A stretch of 64,000 nt of DNA, taken from NCBI RefSeq assembly GCF_004799445.1, contig NZ_SSNA01000169.1:1-64000 (forward strand), read 5' to 3'. This stretch comes from Bradyrhizobium sp. (GTDB taxonomy: Bacteria; Pseudomonadota; Alphaproteobacteria; Rhizobiales; Xanthobacteraceae). Position 1 is the stretch's first letter; every line of letters begins with the position of its first letter. This document shows, in pieces, positions 47,196-54,734 of this stretch. Made by a program: the position numbers and the translations under genes. Under the pieces are notes generated by a model. That model was given only the letters and a program-made list of their open reading frames with translations, ran no database searches and was not told where the DNA came from.

Positions 47196-48214
47196 CACGT
47201 GGTGATACAGCGCTCGAAACCGTCGCGAATCATCTGCTCGGGCAATTCGCGGCCGATGAAGACGAGACGGCTCTGGCGCGCCTCGCCGTCCTTCCAGGCG
47301 CGCTGGTGATCGCCTTCCAGCATCATGTGCACGCCCTGGAAGACGTAGCGGTCGTCGTCGTCGCTGAAGGAGAGGATTCCCTTCGAGCGCAGGATCTTCT
47401 GACCCTCGCTGGCGACCAGCTCCTGCAGCCAGGGCATGAACTTGGTGGCGTCGAGCGGCTTGTCTGATCGCAGCGACAGCGACTGCATGTCCTCGTCATG
47501 GTAATGTTTCAGGCCGCCGTGGCCGTGATCGTGATCATGATGATCGTGGCCATCGCCGGCGTCGAGAAATTCCGGCTCCAGTTCAAGAATGCGGTCGAGA
47601 TCGAACGCGCCGCGCTCCAGCACGTCCGACAGCGCGACCTGGCAGCGCTCGGTGCGATGCAGCTTGGCGTAAGGGTTGATGGCCCTGATCCGCGCCTCGA
47701 CCTCGGCCAGTTCGGCCTTGGAGACGAGATCGGTCTTGTTGAGCACGATGACGTCGGCGAATGCGATCTGGTTCTTGGCCTCCGGCGCGTCCTTCAAACG
47801 GTCGCTCAGCCATTTCGCATCGGCCACCGTCACCACCGCATCCAGCCGGGCGTTCTTCTGCACGTCCTCGTCGACGAAAAAGGTCTGCGCCACCGGCGCC
47901 GGATCGGCCAAACCAGTGGTCTCGACGATGATGGCGTCGAATTTCCCCTTGCGCTTCATCAGACCATCGAGGATGCGCACGAGATCGCCGCGCACGGTGC
48001 AGCAGACGCAGCCATTGTTCATCTCGAACACTTCTTCGTCGGCACCGATGATCAAATCATTGTCGATGCCGATCTCGCCGAACTCGTTGACGATGACGGC
48101 GTATTTCTTGCCGTGGTTTTCCGACAGGATACGGTTGAGCAGCGTGGTCTTGCCGGCGCCGAGATAACCCGTCAGCACGGTCACGGGAATTTTTTGGGAC
48201 GTCAATTCTGGCAT
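47195..48214 (-). CDS. CobW/COG0523 metallochaperone GTPase (ZigA-like)
   Basis: The 339-residue protein has the Walker A TGYLGAGKTTLL, the metal-binding NNGCVCCTVRGDL (CxCC), a G3 site in IIVETTGLADP, NKTD for guanine, and a His-rich linker (GHDHHDHDHGHGGLKHYH) that likely binds zinc. The C-terminal CobW_C domain completes it. ZigA-type proteins deliver zinc to enzymes when zinc is scarce. It follows znuA on the same strand after 71 bases. GGAG lies five bases before the ATG. Confidence 0.93.
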   Translation of the reverse strand: MPELTSQKIPVTVLTGYLGAGKTTLLNRILSENHGKKYAVIVNEFGEIGIDNDLIIGADEEVFEMNNGCVCCTVRGDLVRILDGLMKRKGKFDAIIVETTGLADPAPVAQTFFVDEDVQKNARLDAVVTVADAKWLSDRLKDAPEAKNQIAFADVIVLNKTDLVSKAELAEVEARIRAINPYAKLHRTERCQVALSDVLERGAFDLDRILELEPEFLDAGDGHDHHDHDHGHGGLKHYHDEDMQSLSLRSDKPLDATKFMPWLQELVASEGQKILRSKGILSFSDDDDRYVFQGVHMMLEGDHQRAWKDGEARQSRLVFIGRELPEQMIRDGFERCITT

Positions 48215-48285
48215 GGTGGCTCCGAAAAACGCGACTATATTGCGAGGCGCTGGGATTTGGCGCGGCAACAGGGAGGGCCCCTGCC

Positions 48286-49182
48286 CTAATCGGCCAGCGC
48301 GCTGGTCAGAGCCTTTATATTGTGCCTGACCATGTCAATGTAAGTGGGGGCATCGCCCTTTTCGGCCGTCAAACTATCGGAAAACAGCGTCCCGCCGACC
48401 CTGGCGCCGGTCTCAGCCGATATCCGTCGGATCAGGCGGGGATCGCTGATATTTTCAAGAAAAACAGCCGGAATTTTTTCGGTTTTGATCTGGGTGATGA
48501 TTCCGGCGATGTCGCGGGCGCTGGCCTCCGATTCGGTGGAAACGCCGAGCGGCGCGATGAACCGGATGCCGTAGGCCGCGGCAAAATAGCCGAAAGCATC
48601 ATGGGTCGAGATCACCTTGCGGCGGTTTTCCGGAATTTGCGTGACCGCTGCCCGCACCTCGCGGTCGAGCGCATCGAGCCTTGCCAGATAGGCTTCCGCT
48701 TGGCTTCGAAAAGCCTCGGCATCGGCCGGGTCGGCGGCGGCCAGCGCATCGCGAATATTGGCGACATAGTTTTTCGCGTTGGCCACGGATTGCCAGGCGT
48801 GAGGATCGGCGCCGGAGCCTGACTTGAGCGGCGCGATGCCCCGGGTCGCCGTGACGATCGGCGCCTTGCCGCCTGAAGCCTGCAAAAGCCGCGGCAGCCA
48901 GCCCTCAAGGCCGAGACCGTTGATGACAAGCAGCTTTGCATCGGCGATCTTCCGGGCGTCCGCCGGCGCCGGCGCATAAACGTGCACGTCGCCGTCGGGG
49001 CCGACCAGCGAGGTCACCTCGACGCGTTCGCCGCCGACATTTTTCACGAAATCGCCGAGGATCGAGAAGCTCGCAACGACCTTCAGGGGATCTTGCAGCC
49101 GGTCCTGCGCGCGCAGGGTGACAGCCGGCATCGCCAGTGCCAGACAGATCAACCCCAGTTGAAAACACCGCGCCACGCGCAT
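48286..49182 (-). CDS. znuA: Periplasmic zinc-binding protein of the ZnuABC transporter
   Basis: The 298-residue cluster A-I binding protein has a signal peptide (about 1-25) and metal ligands in DVHVYAPAPAD (His near 68), DPHAWQS (His near 135), STHDAFGYFAAAYG (third His near 195) and TLFSDSL (Asp near 270). A His rather than Glu at the third position favours zinc over manganese. The His-rich loop of many ZnuA proteins is replaced by a short GSGAD loop. The start is two bases beyond the znuB stop. Confidence 0.9.
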   Translation of the reverse strand: MRVARCFQLGLICLALAMPAVTLRAQDRLQDPLKVVASFSILGDFVKNVGGERVEVTSLVGPDGDVHVYAPAPADARKIADAKLLVINGLGLEGWLPRLLQASGGKAPIVTATRGIAPLKSGSGADPHAWQSVANAKNYVANIRDALAAADPADAEAFRSQAEAYLARLDALDREVRAAVTQIPENRRKVISTHDAFGYFAAAYGIRFIAPLGVSTESEASARDIAGIITQIKTEKIPAVFLENISDPRLIRRISAETGARVGGTLFSDSLTAEKGDAPTYIDMVRHNIKALTSALAD

Positions 49183-49184
49183 GA

Positions 49185-50054
49185 CTACGCCTCGAGATGG
49201 CGGCCGGGAAACATCTGCCTGATGACGCCGCGGACGTTGCCGAACAGGATCGAGCCGACATAGAGCACGGTTGCCACCAGAATGATCGCCGGGCCCGACG
49301 GCACCCTGGTCTGGAACGACAGCACCAGTCCGGCATAGCCCGAGACCATCGCGCTTGCGACCGCGATGCAGATCATGCCGGTGATATCGCGCGACCAGAA
49401 CCGCGCAATCGCCGCGGGCAGGATCATCAACCCCACCGCCAGCAGGGTGCCGAGCGCCTGAAAGCCGTTGACGAGGTTGACGACGACCAGCGCGAGAAAC
49501 GCCAGATGCGCCGGCGCGCCGGCCCGGCTCACGGTGCGCAGAAACAACGGATCGACGCTTTCGATCACCAGCGGGCGGTAGATCACCGCCAGCACGACAA
49601 GGGTGAGAGTCGCGTTGAACGCGATCACCAGCAGGGTCGGGTCGTCCATCGCCAGGATGTTGCCGAACAGCACATGCAAGAGATCGATATTGGTGCCCTT
49701 GATCGAAACAATGGTCACGCCGAGCGCAAGCGACGCCAGATAGAACGTGGCCAGCGAGGCGTCTTCCTTCAGCTCGGTGGTGCGCGCCACGACGCCGGCC
49801 AGAATCGCAACCGCAAAGCCGGCGATCAACCCGCCTGCCGTCATCGCGAACAAATTGAGGCCCGACAGCAAAAAGCCGATCGCCGCACCCGGCAGGATGG
49901 CATGCGCCATGGCGTCGCCGACCAGGCTCATTCGTCGCAGCATCAGGAACACGCCGATTGGCGCGCCGCCCAGCGCAAGCGCGATCACGGCCGCCAGCGC
50001 CCGGCGCATGAATTCGAATTCGACAAAGGGCGCGATCAGCGCGTCATAGATCAT
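49185..50054 (-). CDS. znuB: Zinc ABC transporter permease
   Basis: The 289-residue ABC-3 permease has about eight membrane segments with FMRRALAAVIALALGGAPIGVFLMLRRMSLVGDAMAHAILPGAAIG at the start and ALGTLLAVGLMILPAAIARFW in the middle. These are typical of ZnuB/TroC members. It follows znuC by 20 bases and couples to znuA. The upstream extension in the frame to 50141 reads poorly and was omitted. Confidence 0.92.
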   Translation of the reverse strand: MIYDALIAPFVEFEFMRRALAAVIALALGGAPIGVFLMLRRMSLVGDAMAHAILPGAAIGFLLSGLNLFAMTAGGLIAGFAVAILAGVVARTTELKEDASLATFYLASLALGVTIVSIKGTNIDLLHVLFGNILAMDDPTLLVIAFNATLTLVVLAVIYRPLVIESVDPLFLRTVSRAGAPAHLAFLALVVVNLVNGFQALGTLLAVGLMILPAAIARFWSRDITGMICIAVASAMVSGYAGLVLSFQTRVPSGPAIILVATVLYVGSILFGNVRGVIRQMFPGRHLEA

Positions 50055-50074
50055 CGCAGCATGGATCCATGATT

Positions 50075-50833
50075 TCAGGCGGCCCGTGAAGGCACTTCGT
50101 CGGCAGCGCAGGCGGCGGCGCTGTCGTCGAAGGCTTCGCACATCCGGCGCGCTTCCTTGAGGTTCTCCGCCGTCAGCACCTCGGAGGTGGTCCCCCAGGC
50201 GACCTCTCCCCGGGCCAGCAGCAGGGTTTCGGGAAAATGGGCACGCACGAGGTCCATGTCGTGCAGCGCGGCGAGCACGGTACGCTGCTCGGCATGCCAG
50301 CGCTGAACCAGCGCCAGCAGATCGGCCGAGGTCTTGGCGTCGATGGCGTTGAACGGTTCATCGAGCACGATCAGGCGCGCGTCCTGCAACAGCACCCGCG
50401 CAAACAACATGCGCTGCATCTGCCCGCCGGACAGCGTGCCGATGGTGCGGTTTTCGAAGCCGCTGAGGCCGACGGCCGCGAGCGCCCGCGCAATCCGGTC
50501 GCGCGCGTCCTTGCCCATGCCGCCGAAAAACCCGGTTTGGCGCCACAGCCCGGTGCCGACGAAATCAAACACCGAGATCGGAAAGCTGCGGTCGATATCC
50601 AGGGTTTGCGGCAGATAGGCGATTTCCCTGACATCGAGATCGCCCGTCAGAATCGTGCCCGCCAGGGGTTTGACGATGCCGACGATGCCTCGAAACAGCG
50701 TCGACTTGCCGGCGCCGTTCGGGCCGACGATCGCAAGCAGCGCGCCGGGCGCGACTTCACCGTCAAGGTGATGCACCGCCGGATGCCGGTCATAGCCCAG
50801 CGTGACGTCGCGAAATTGCAATTGGGCTGCCAT
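50075..50833 (-). CDS. znuC: Zinc ABC transporter ATPase
   Basis: The 252-residue ATPase has Walker A GPNGAGKST (residues 36-44), the Q-loop region PQTLDIDRSFP, signature LSGGQMQR, Walker B RLIVLDEPF and the His switch LHDMD. The C-terminal extension has an acidic stretch and Cys residues. GAGG five bases before the ATG and two bases after the His-rich gene's stop support the start and translational coupling. Confidence 0.94.
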   Translation of the reverse strand: MAAQLQFRDVTLGYDRHPAVHHLDGEVAPGALLAIVGPNGAGKSTLFRGIVGIVKPLAGTILTGDLDVREIAYLPQTLDIDRSFPISVFDFVGTGLWRQTGFFGGMGKDARDRIARALAAVGLSGFENRTIGTLSGGQMQRMLFARVLLQDARLIVLDEPFNAIDAKTSADLLALVQRWHAEQRTVLAALHDMDLVRAHFPETLLLARGEVAWGTTSEVLTAENLKEARRMCEAFDDSAAACAADEVPSRAA

Positions 50834-50835
50834 GC

Positions 50836-51045
50836 TTACCTCATCGCCAGCCAGACGACGGCCCAAAGCGCGGCGCTGACCGCGATCGCGGCAGCGAGCC
50901 GGGAGATCACGGTCATGCGCAGGATCGACCAGGCTACCGCCTGCGCCGGATGCGGCGAAGCCGGCCCGTGGCTGTGGGCGAGCCCGTGGTCATGGACGTG
51001 CCCGTGGTCGTGGATGTGAGCGTGCGGCTGGGGGGTGGGCGTCAT
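50836..51045 (-). CDS. His-rich single-pass protein heading the zinc operon
   Basis: The 69-residue protein starts MTPTPQPHAHIHDHGH and continues with alternating H-x pairs (12 or more His in the first 35 residues). A hydrophobic segment follows (SRLAAAIAVSAALWAVVWLAM, residues 49-68). It probably binds zinc at the membrane and hands it to, or receives it from, ZnuA. The Zur-type palindrome ends 7 bp before the ATG and no Shine-Dalgarno is evident, so initiation may be leaderless. Only a TTG at 51051 is an alternative. Confidence 0.75.
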   Translation of the reverse strand: MTPTPQPHAHIHDHGHVHDHGLAHSHGPASPHPAQAVAWSILRMTVISRLAAAIAVSAALWAVVWLAMR

Positions 51046-51051
51046 GGACAA

Positions 51052-51068
51052 ATGTTATATTATAACAT
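51052..51068 (-). promoter_or_regulatory. Zur-type operator of the zinc operon
   Basis: The 17-bp sequence ATGTTATATTATAACAT is a perfect palindrome (8 + 1 + 8). On the minus strand it contains TATAAT, a consensus -10. It matches the ATGTTATAATATAACAT pattern described for alphaproteobacterial zinc-uptake regulators. Zinc-bound Zur would block polymerase at the -10 when zinc is plentiful. Whether another Fur-family protein reads it cannot be told from sequence. Confidence 0.85.
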
Positions 51069-51247
51069 AACGGGAGTCCACCGAGGCCACCCGGCTCTAT
51101 CGCCGCTCGGTCTTTATTTTTGGGGCGCTTTCCTGCCACGCCCCGTATCTATCCCGCATCGATCCGCGCGACCGGCTCGCCGGGAATCGCTTCCGGTTTC
51201 ACGTCAGTCGGCGATCCAGCAAGCACCACAAAATACCACGACAAACG

Positions 51248-51279
51248 AAAAGGGCGGCAGTTGAACGCTGCCGCCCTTT
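51248..51279 (-). terminator. Intrinsic terminator of sodB
   Basis: On the minus strand AAAGGGCGGCAGC and GCTGCCGCCCTTT-like arms enclose GTTCAA and are followed by TTTTCGTTTG. It lies 20 bases past the sodB stop codon (51299). The symmetrical stem might also serve the opposite strand. Confidence 0.8.
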
Positions 51280-51298
51280 GGATCTGCAGCCGGAAAGA

Positions 51299-51895
51299 TC
51301 AGGCTTTCGAGAACAACTGGTCGACATATTCCCAGTTGACGAGATGATCGACGAACGCCTTCAGATAATCCGGGCGGCGATTGCGATAGTCGATGTAGTA
51401 GGAATGCTCCCAGACGTCGACGCCGAGGATCGGCGTGGCGCCATGCACCAGCGGGTTTTCGCCGTTGGGGGTCTTGGATATTTCGAGCTTGCCGTTCTTC
51501 ACCGACAGCCAGGCCCAGCCTGAACCGAACTGGCCGACGCCGGCGGCGGCGAAATCGGTCTTGAATTTCTCGAACCCGCCGAGGTCCTCGGTGATCTTCT
51601 TTTCCAAACGGCCGGGCAACTTGCTGCCGCCGCCGTTCGGCTTCATCCAGTTCCAGAAATGCAGGTGGTTGTAGTGCTGGCCGGCATTGTTGAAGAGCGG
51701 CGCATTCTTGCCGAACGAGCCCTTGACGATCTCCTCGAGGGACTTGCCCTCGAATTCGGTCCCCTTCAAGAGATTGTTGCCGTTGGTCACATAGGCTTGG
51801 TGATGCTTGTCGTGATGATATTCCAGCGTTTCCTTCGACATATGGGGCGCAAGCGCGTCATAGGCATAGGGAAGGTTGGGAAGCGTGAAGGTCAT
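51299..51895 (-). CDS. sodB: Iron/manganese superoxide dismutase
   Basis: The 198-residue protein has the Fe/Mn-SOD fold with metal ligands H27 (EYHHDKHHQAYV), the FNNAGQHYNHLHFWNW His near 73, and the DVWEHSYYIDYRNRRP Asp/His pair near 157-161. It detoxifies superoxide in the cytoplasm. The active-site pattern NNAGQHYNH does not by itself settle Fe versus Mn use. The promoter region has a general-stress (EcfG-type) signature, described separately. Confidence 0.94.
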   Translation of the reverse strand: MTFTLPNLPYAYDALAPHMSKETLEYHHDKHHQAYVTNGNNLLKGTEFEGKSLEEIVKGSFGKNAPLFNNAGQHYNHLHFWNWMKPNGGGSKLPGRLEKKITEDLGGFEKFKTDFAAAGVGQFGSGWAWLSVKNGKLEISKTPNGENPLVHGATPILGVDVWEHSYYIDYRNRRPDYLKAFVDHLVNWEYVDQLFSKA

Positions 51896-51929
51896 GGGGT
51901 GATGTCCGAAATGATGGGAGACGTGGCTT

Positions 51930-51954
51930 AACGAGAACCCTTATAGAAGGTTCC
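51930..51954 (-). promoter_or_regulatory. EcfG-type general-stress promoter of sodB
   Basis: The minus strand has GGAAC (51950-51954), a 16-base spacer and CGTT (51930-51933), the exact GGAAC-N16/17-CGTT consensus of the alphaproteobacterial EcfG sigma factor. A start site near 51924 would give a leader of about 28 bases. A sigma-70-like TATAAG also lies in the spacer. Confidence 0.75.
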
Positions 51955-51956
51955 AT

Positions 51957-51971
51957 CGGTGTTAAACACCG
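51957..51971. promoter_or_regulatory. 15-bp palindrome upstream of the sodB promoter
   Basis: CGGTGTTAAACACCG is a perfect inverted repeat (7 + 1 + 7) immediately upstream of the -35 element. It could be an activator or repressor site for sodB. I do not recognise the regulator. Confidence 0.5.
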
Positions 51972-52135
51972 CAATTTGGGATGATCAGGCCGCCCGGCCC
52001 GCAAAGGCGCCGAGCGGATCGTCTCGCGGGATAATTTCTTCGTGACCTGGAATTTGGCCTGCTTTGGCACCGGAGTCGGTAATTTGCCGCGCGCCCTGCG
52101 CCTATCAAGGGCGCGCGCAGCGCGAGGTGGGTGAA

Positions 52136-52678
52136 ATGAGCATCGAGATCGACATTCTGAACGGCAACCAATCCTGGCCGCTGGCAAAGCCGTTGTTCGA
52201 GGCGGTCTGGCCGCGAGACGTCGTCGAAAAGCTGCCCTGGGGCCACATCAAATGGGCCAATGCCGACCTTCGCGCGCTGATCGAGGCGCCCCACGAACAG
52301 CCCGAGGGCGGCCTTGCCTGTCACGTGGGAATCTACTTCAGGACGGTGACCTGGAACGGCCGCAAGGTTGATATCGGCGGCATCGGCGGTGTCTCGACCC
52401 GCGTCGATTGTCGCCGCCGCGGCTATGCCAGCATCGCGCTCAATGCAGCCGTCCAGACCATGCGCGATCACGAGGCCGTTCAATTCGCGCTTCTGTTCTG
52501 CGAACCGCATAATTCCGCCTTCTACCAATCGCGCGGCTGGCACCGGTTTACTGGCGACATCCTCGCCGAGCAACCGGACGGAAAAATCCGCTTCGAGGCC
52601 ATGGCGCCCCATGTCTTCGATCTCGGGCGGCGCGCGCCGCTGCAAGGCACCATCGACCTATGCGGCCTGCCCTGGTGA
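52136..52678 (+). CDS. GNAT-family N-acetyltransferase
   Basis: The 180-residue protein begins IEIDILNGNQSWPLAKPLFEAVWP and has the GNAT pattern IGGIGGVSTRVDCRRRGYASIALNAAVQTM (acetyl-CoA loop RRRGYAS). LLFCEPHNSAFYQSRGWHRF follows. It resembles aminoglycoside 2'-N-acetyltransferase-like GNATs in its opening (WPxxVVEKLPWGHIKWANADL), but the substrate is open. GAGGTGGGTGAA precedes the ATG at 52136. It stands alone between sodB and the MATE gene. Confidence 0.83.
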   Translation: MSIEIDILNGNQSWPLAKPLFEAVWPRDVVEKLPWGHIKWANADLRALIEAPHEQPEGGLACHVGIYFRTVTWNGRKVDIGGIGGVSTRVDCRRRGYASIALNAAVQTMRDHEAVQFALLFCEPHNSAFYQSRGWHRFTGDILAEQPDGKIRFEAMAPHVFDLGRRAPLQGTIDLCGLPW

Positions 52679-52773
52679 CCCCTGCACCGGCCGGGGTGGC
52701 ATTCGCTTTGGCCCGGTCCATAATATGTCGATCATAATCTAATTCCGCCCAGGACCAGGCCTCACGGTGACGC

Positions 52774-54147
52774 ATGACCATTGACGCCCCGCTCGACGCG
52801 CCTGCGCTCAGCGCCCCCCTGAACAGCCTCGTGACATCGCCGATCCTGCCGACGCTGTTGCGGCTCGCGCTTCCCAACACGGTCGCCATGTTCGGCTCCA
52901 CGCTGGTCGCGGTGGCGGAAACCTCCTACATCGGCCGGCTCGGCATCGAGCCGCTGGCGGCGATCGCGCTGGTGTTTCCGTTCGCCATGCTCACGCAGAT
53001 GATGTCGGCGGGCGCCATGGGCGGCGGGGTCTCCTCGGCGGTCAGCCGCGCGCTCGGGGCTGGCGACCACGACCGAGCGGCCAGCCTCGCGCTGCACGCC
53101 GCGATCATCGGCGTCGGCGGCGGGCTGTTCTTTACGGTGATGATGCTGCTGTTCGGCCGGCACTGCTTCGCGATGCTGGGCGGGCAAGGTGCGGTCCTCG
53201 ACCAAGCCTGTGACTATTCGAACGTGCTGTTTTCCGGCGCAATCGCGATCTGGCTGGTCAACACGCTGGCATCGGTACTGCGCGGCACCGGCGACATGCG
53301 ATTGCCCTCGGTCATCCTGATCGCCGCGGCGATGGTTCAGATCATCGTTGGCGGCACGCTGGGACTGGGCTTGTTCGGTGTGCCGCAGTTTGGAATGCGC
53401 GGCGTTGCCGCGGGCCAGCTCACGGCGTTCTCGTTGGGGGCCGCATTTCTGCTGTGGTATCTCGCCAGCGGCCGCAGCCGGCTGAGACTGAAGTTTTCCG
53501 CCTTCAGGTTCCAACGCGGTATGTTCATCGATATCCTGAAAGTCGGCGCGATCGCCTGCCTGTCGCCGCTGCAAAGCGTGCTGACGATCCTGATTTTCAC
53601 CAGGATCGTCGCCGGCTTCGGCACCGAGACGCTGGCCGGCTACGGCATGGGTTCACGGCTTGAATTTCTATTGACGCCGATTGCCTTTGCGATCGGCGTC
53701 GCCTCCGTGCCGATGGTGGGGATGGCGATCGGCGCCGGCCTCGTGACGCGGGCGCGCCAGGTCGCATGGACCGCCGCCGCCATGGCCGGCCTGACCGTCG
53801 GCCTGGTTGGATGGGTGGTGGCGGTCAAACCCGCGCTCTGGGTGTCCCTGTTCACGACAGATCCCGGCGTCACGGCTGCGGCAAATTCCTATTTCGCATG
53901 GGCGGGGCCCACCTTCGCCTTTTTCGGGGTCGGCGCCAGCCTCTATTTCGCCTCGCAGGGGGCCGCAAAGGTCGGAGGTCCGGTGCTGGCCTACACCGCG
54001 CGGCTGGCAATGGTCGCGATCGGCGGATGGTGGCTGGCCACCATCGATGCCCCGGCCTGGACGCTGTTCGCCCTGGTCGGCGCCGGCATGATCGTGCTGG
54101 GCCTCGGCACCGCGCTGTCGGTTCGGCTGGCCCGCTGGGGTAAATGA
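52774..54147 (+). CDS. MATE-family multidrug/organic-cation efflux transporter
   Basis: The 457-residue protein has 12 predicted membrane segments in two related halves. The first has LPNTVAMFGSTLVAVAETSYIGRLGIEPLAAIALVFPF, and the second has IACLSPLQSVLTILIFTRIVAGFGTETLAGYGMGSRLEFL. MATE proteins use H+ or Na+ gradients to expel organic cations or aromatic compounds. Several helices carry conserved Pro residues. No regulator gene lies directly beside it. Confidence 0.9.
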   Translation: MTIDAPLDAPALSAPLNSLVTSPILPTLLRLALPNTVAMFGSTLVAVAETSYIGRLGIEPLAAIALVFPFAMLTQMMSAGAMGGGVSSAVSRALGAGDHDRAASLALHAAIIGVGGGLFFTVMMLLFGRHCFAMLGGQGAVLDQACDYSNVLFSGAIAIWLVNTLASVLRGTGDMRLPSVILIAAAMVQIIVGGTLGLGLFGVPQFGMRGVAAGQLTAFSLGAAFLLWYLASGRSRLRLKFSAFRFQRGMFIDILKVGAIACLSPLQSVLTILIFTRIVAGFGTETLAGYGMGSRLEFLLTPIAFAIGVASVPMVGMAIGAGLVTRARQVAWTAAAMAGLTVGLVGWVVAVKPALWVSLFTTDPGVTAAANSYFAWAGPTFAFFGVGASLYFASQGAAKVGGPVLAYTARLAMVAIGGWWLATIDAPAWTLFALVGAGMIVLGLGTALSVRLARWGK

Positions 54148-54272
54148 CCGCTTTGCGCGGCCCGCACCCACGCGAGGTGGAAGAGATCTGCAAAGCGCCC
54201 GGCGACCGCAGATATGGCATTGCACAAATGTGAATTATTGTTATGCAAGCCCGTTCTCTGCGAGAGGGGCCG

Positions 54273-54716
54273 ATGACGTACAGGCTAGCTATTTTTGTTA
54301 TATTTTTGGCGGCGATGTTTGCCGCGGCGCCGGCAAGAGCCCAGGCTGGGGCCGGACCTGACGGGATCTGGCTGACGCAGGCGGGCGATGCAAAGGTGCG
54401 CGTCAGCAAATGCGGCGGAGGGATTTGCGGGGTCGTGGTCTGGCTGAGGGACCCGATCGATCCCGCCACCGGAAAGCCGCAGGTTGACGACAAAAACCCC
54501 AACCCGGCCCTGGCGCGGCGCCGCGTCATCGGGCTTCCGCTGTTCTCCGGCATGCGGCCCGCCGGTCCGAACAAATGGTCCGGCCAGATCTACAACGCCG
54601 ATGACGGCAAGACCTACGCAAGCCATATCTCCGTTGCCGGACCGGCGACCTTGAGGGTCGAAGGCTGCGTCGGCGGGCTCTGTGGCGGCGAAGACTGGTC
54701 GCGAGCCTCGCAGTAG
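54273..54716 (+). CDS. DUF2147-family exported protein
   Basis: The 147-residue protein has a signal peptide (about 1-24, ending PARAQ) and the DUF2147 pattern: DGIWLTQAGDAKVRVSKCGGGICGVVVWLRDP, then GLPLFSGMRPAGPNKWSGQIYNADDGKTYASHI, with two Cys pairs (KCGGGIC; GCVGGLC). It probably folds as a small beta barrel in the periplasm. Function is unknown. GAGAGGGG lies upstream of ATG 54273. Confidence 0.87.
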   Translation: MTYRLAIFVIFLAAMFAAAPARAQAGAGPDGIWLTQAGDAKVRVSKCGGGICGVVVWLRDPIDPATGKPQVDDKNPNPALARRRVIGLPLFSGMRPAGPNKWSGQIYNADDGKTYASHISVAGPATLRVEGCVGGLCGGEDWSRASQ

Positions 54717-54734
54717 GCGGCAGCCGAGACGCCG

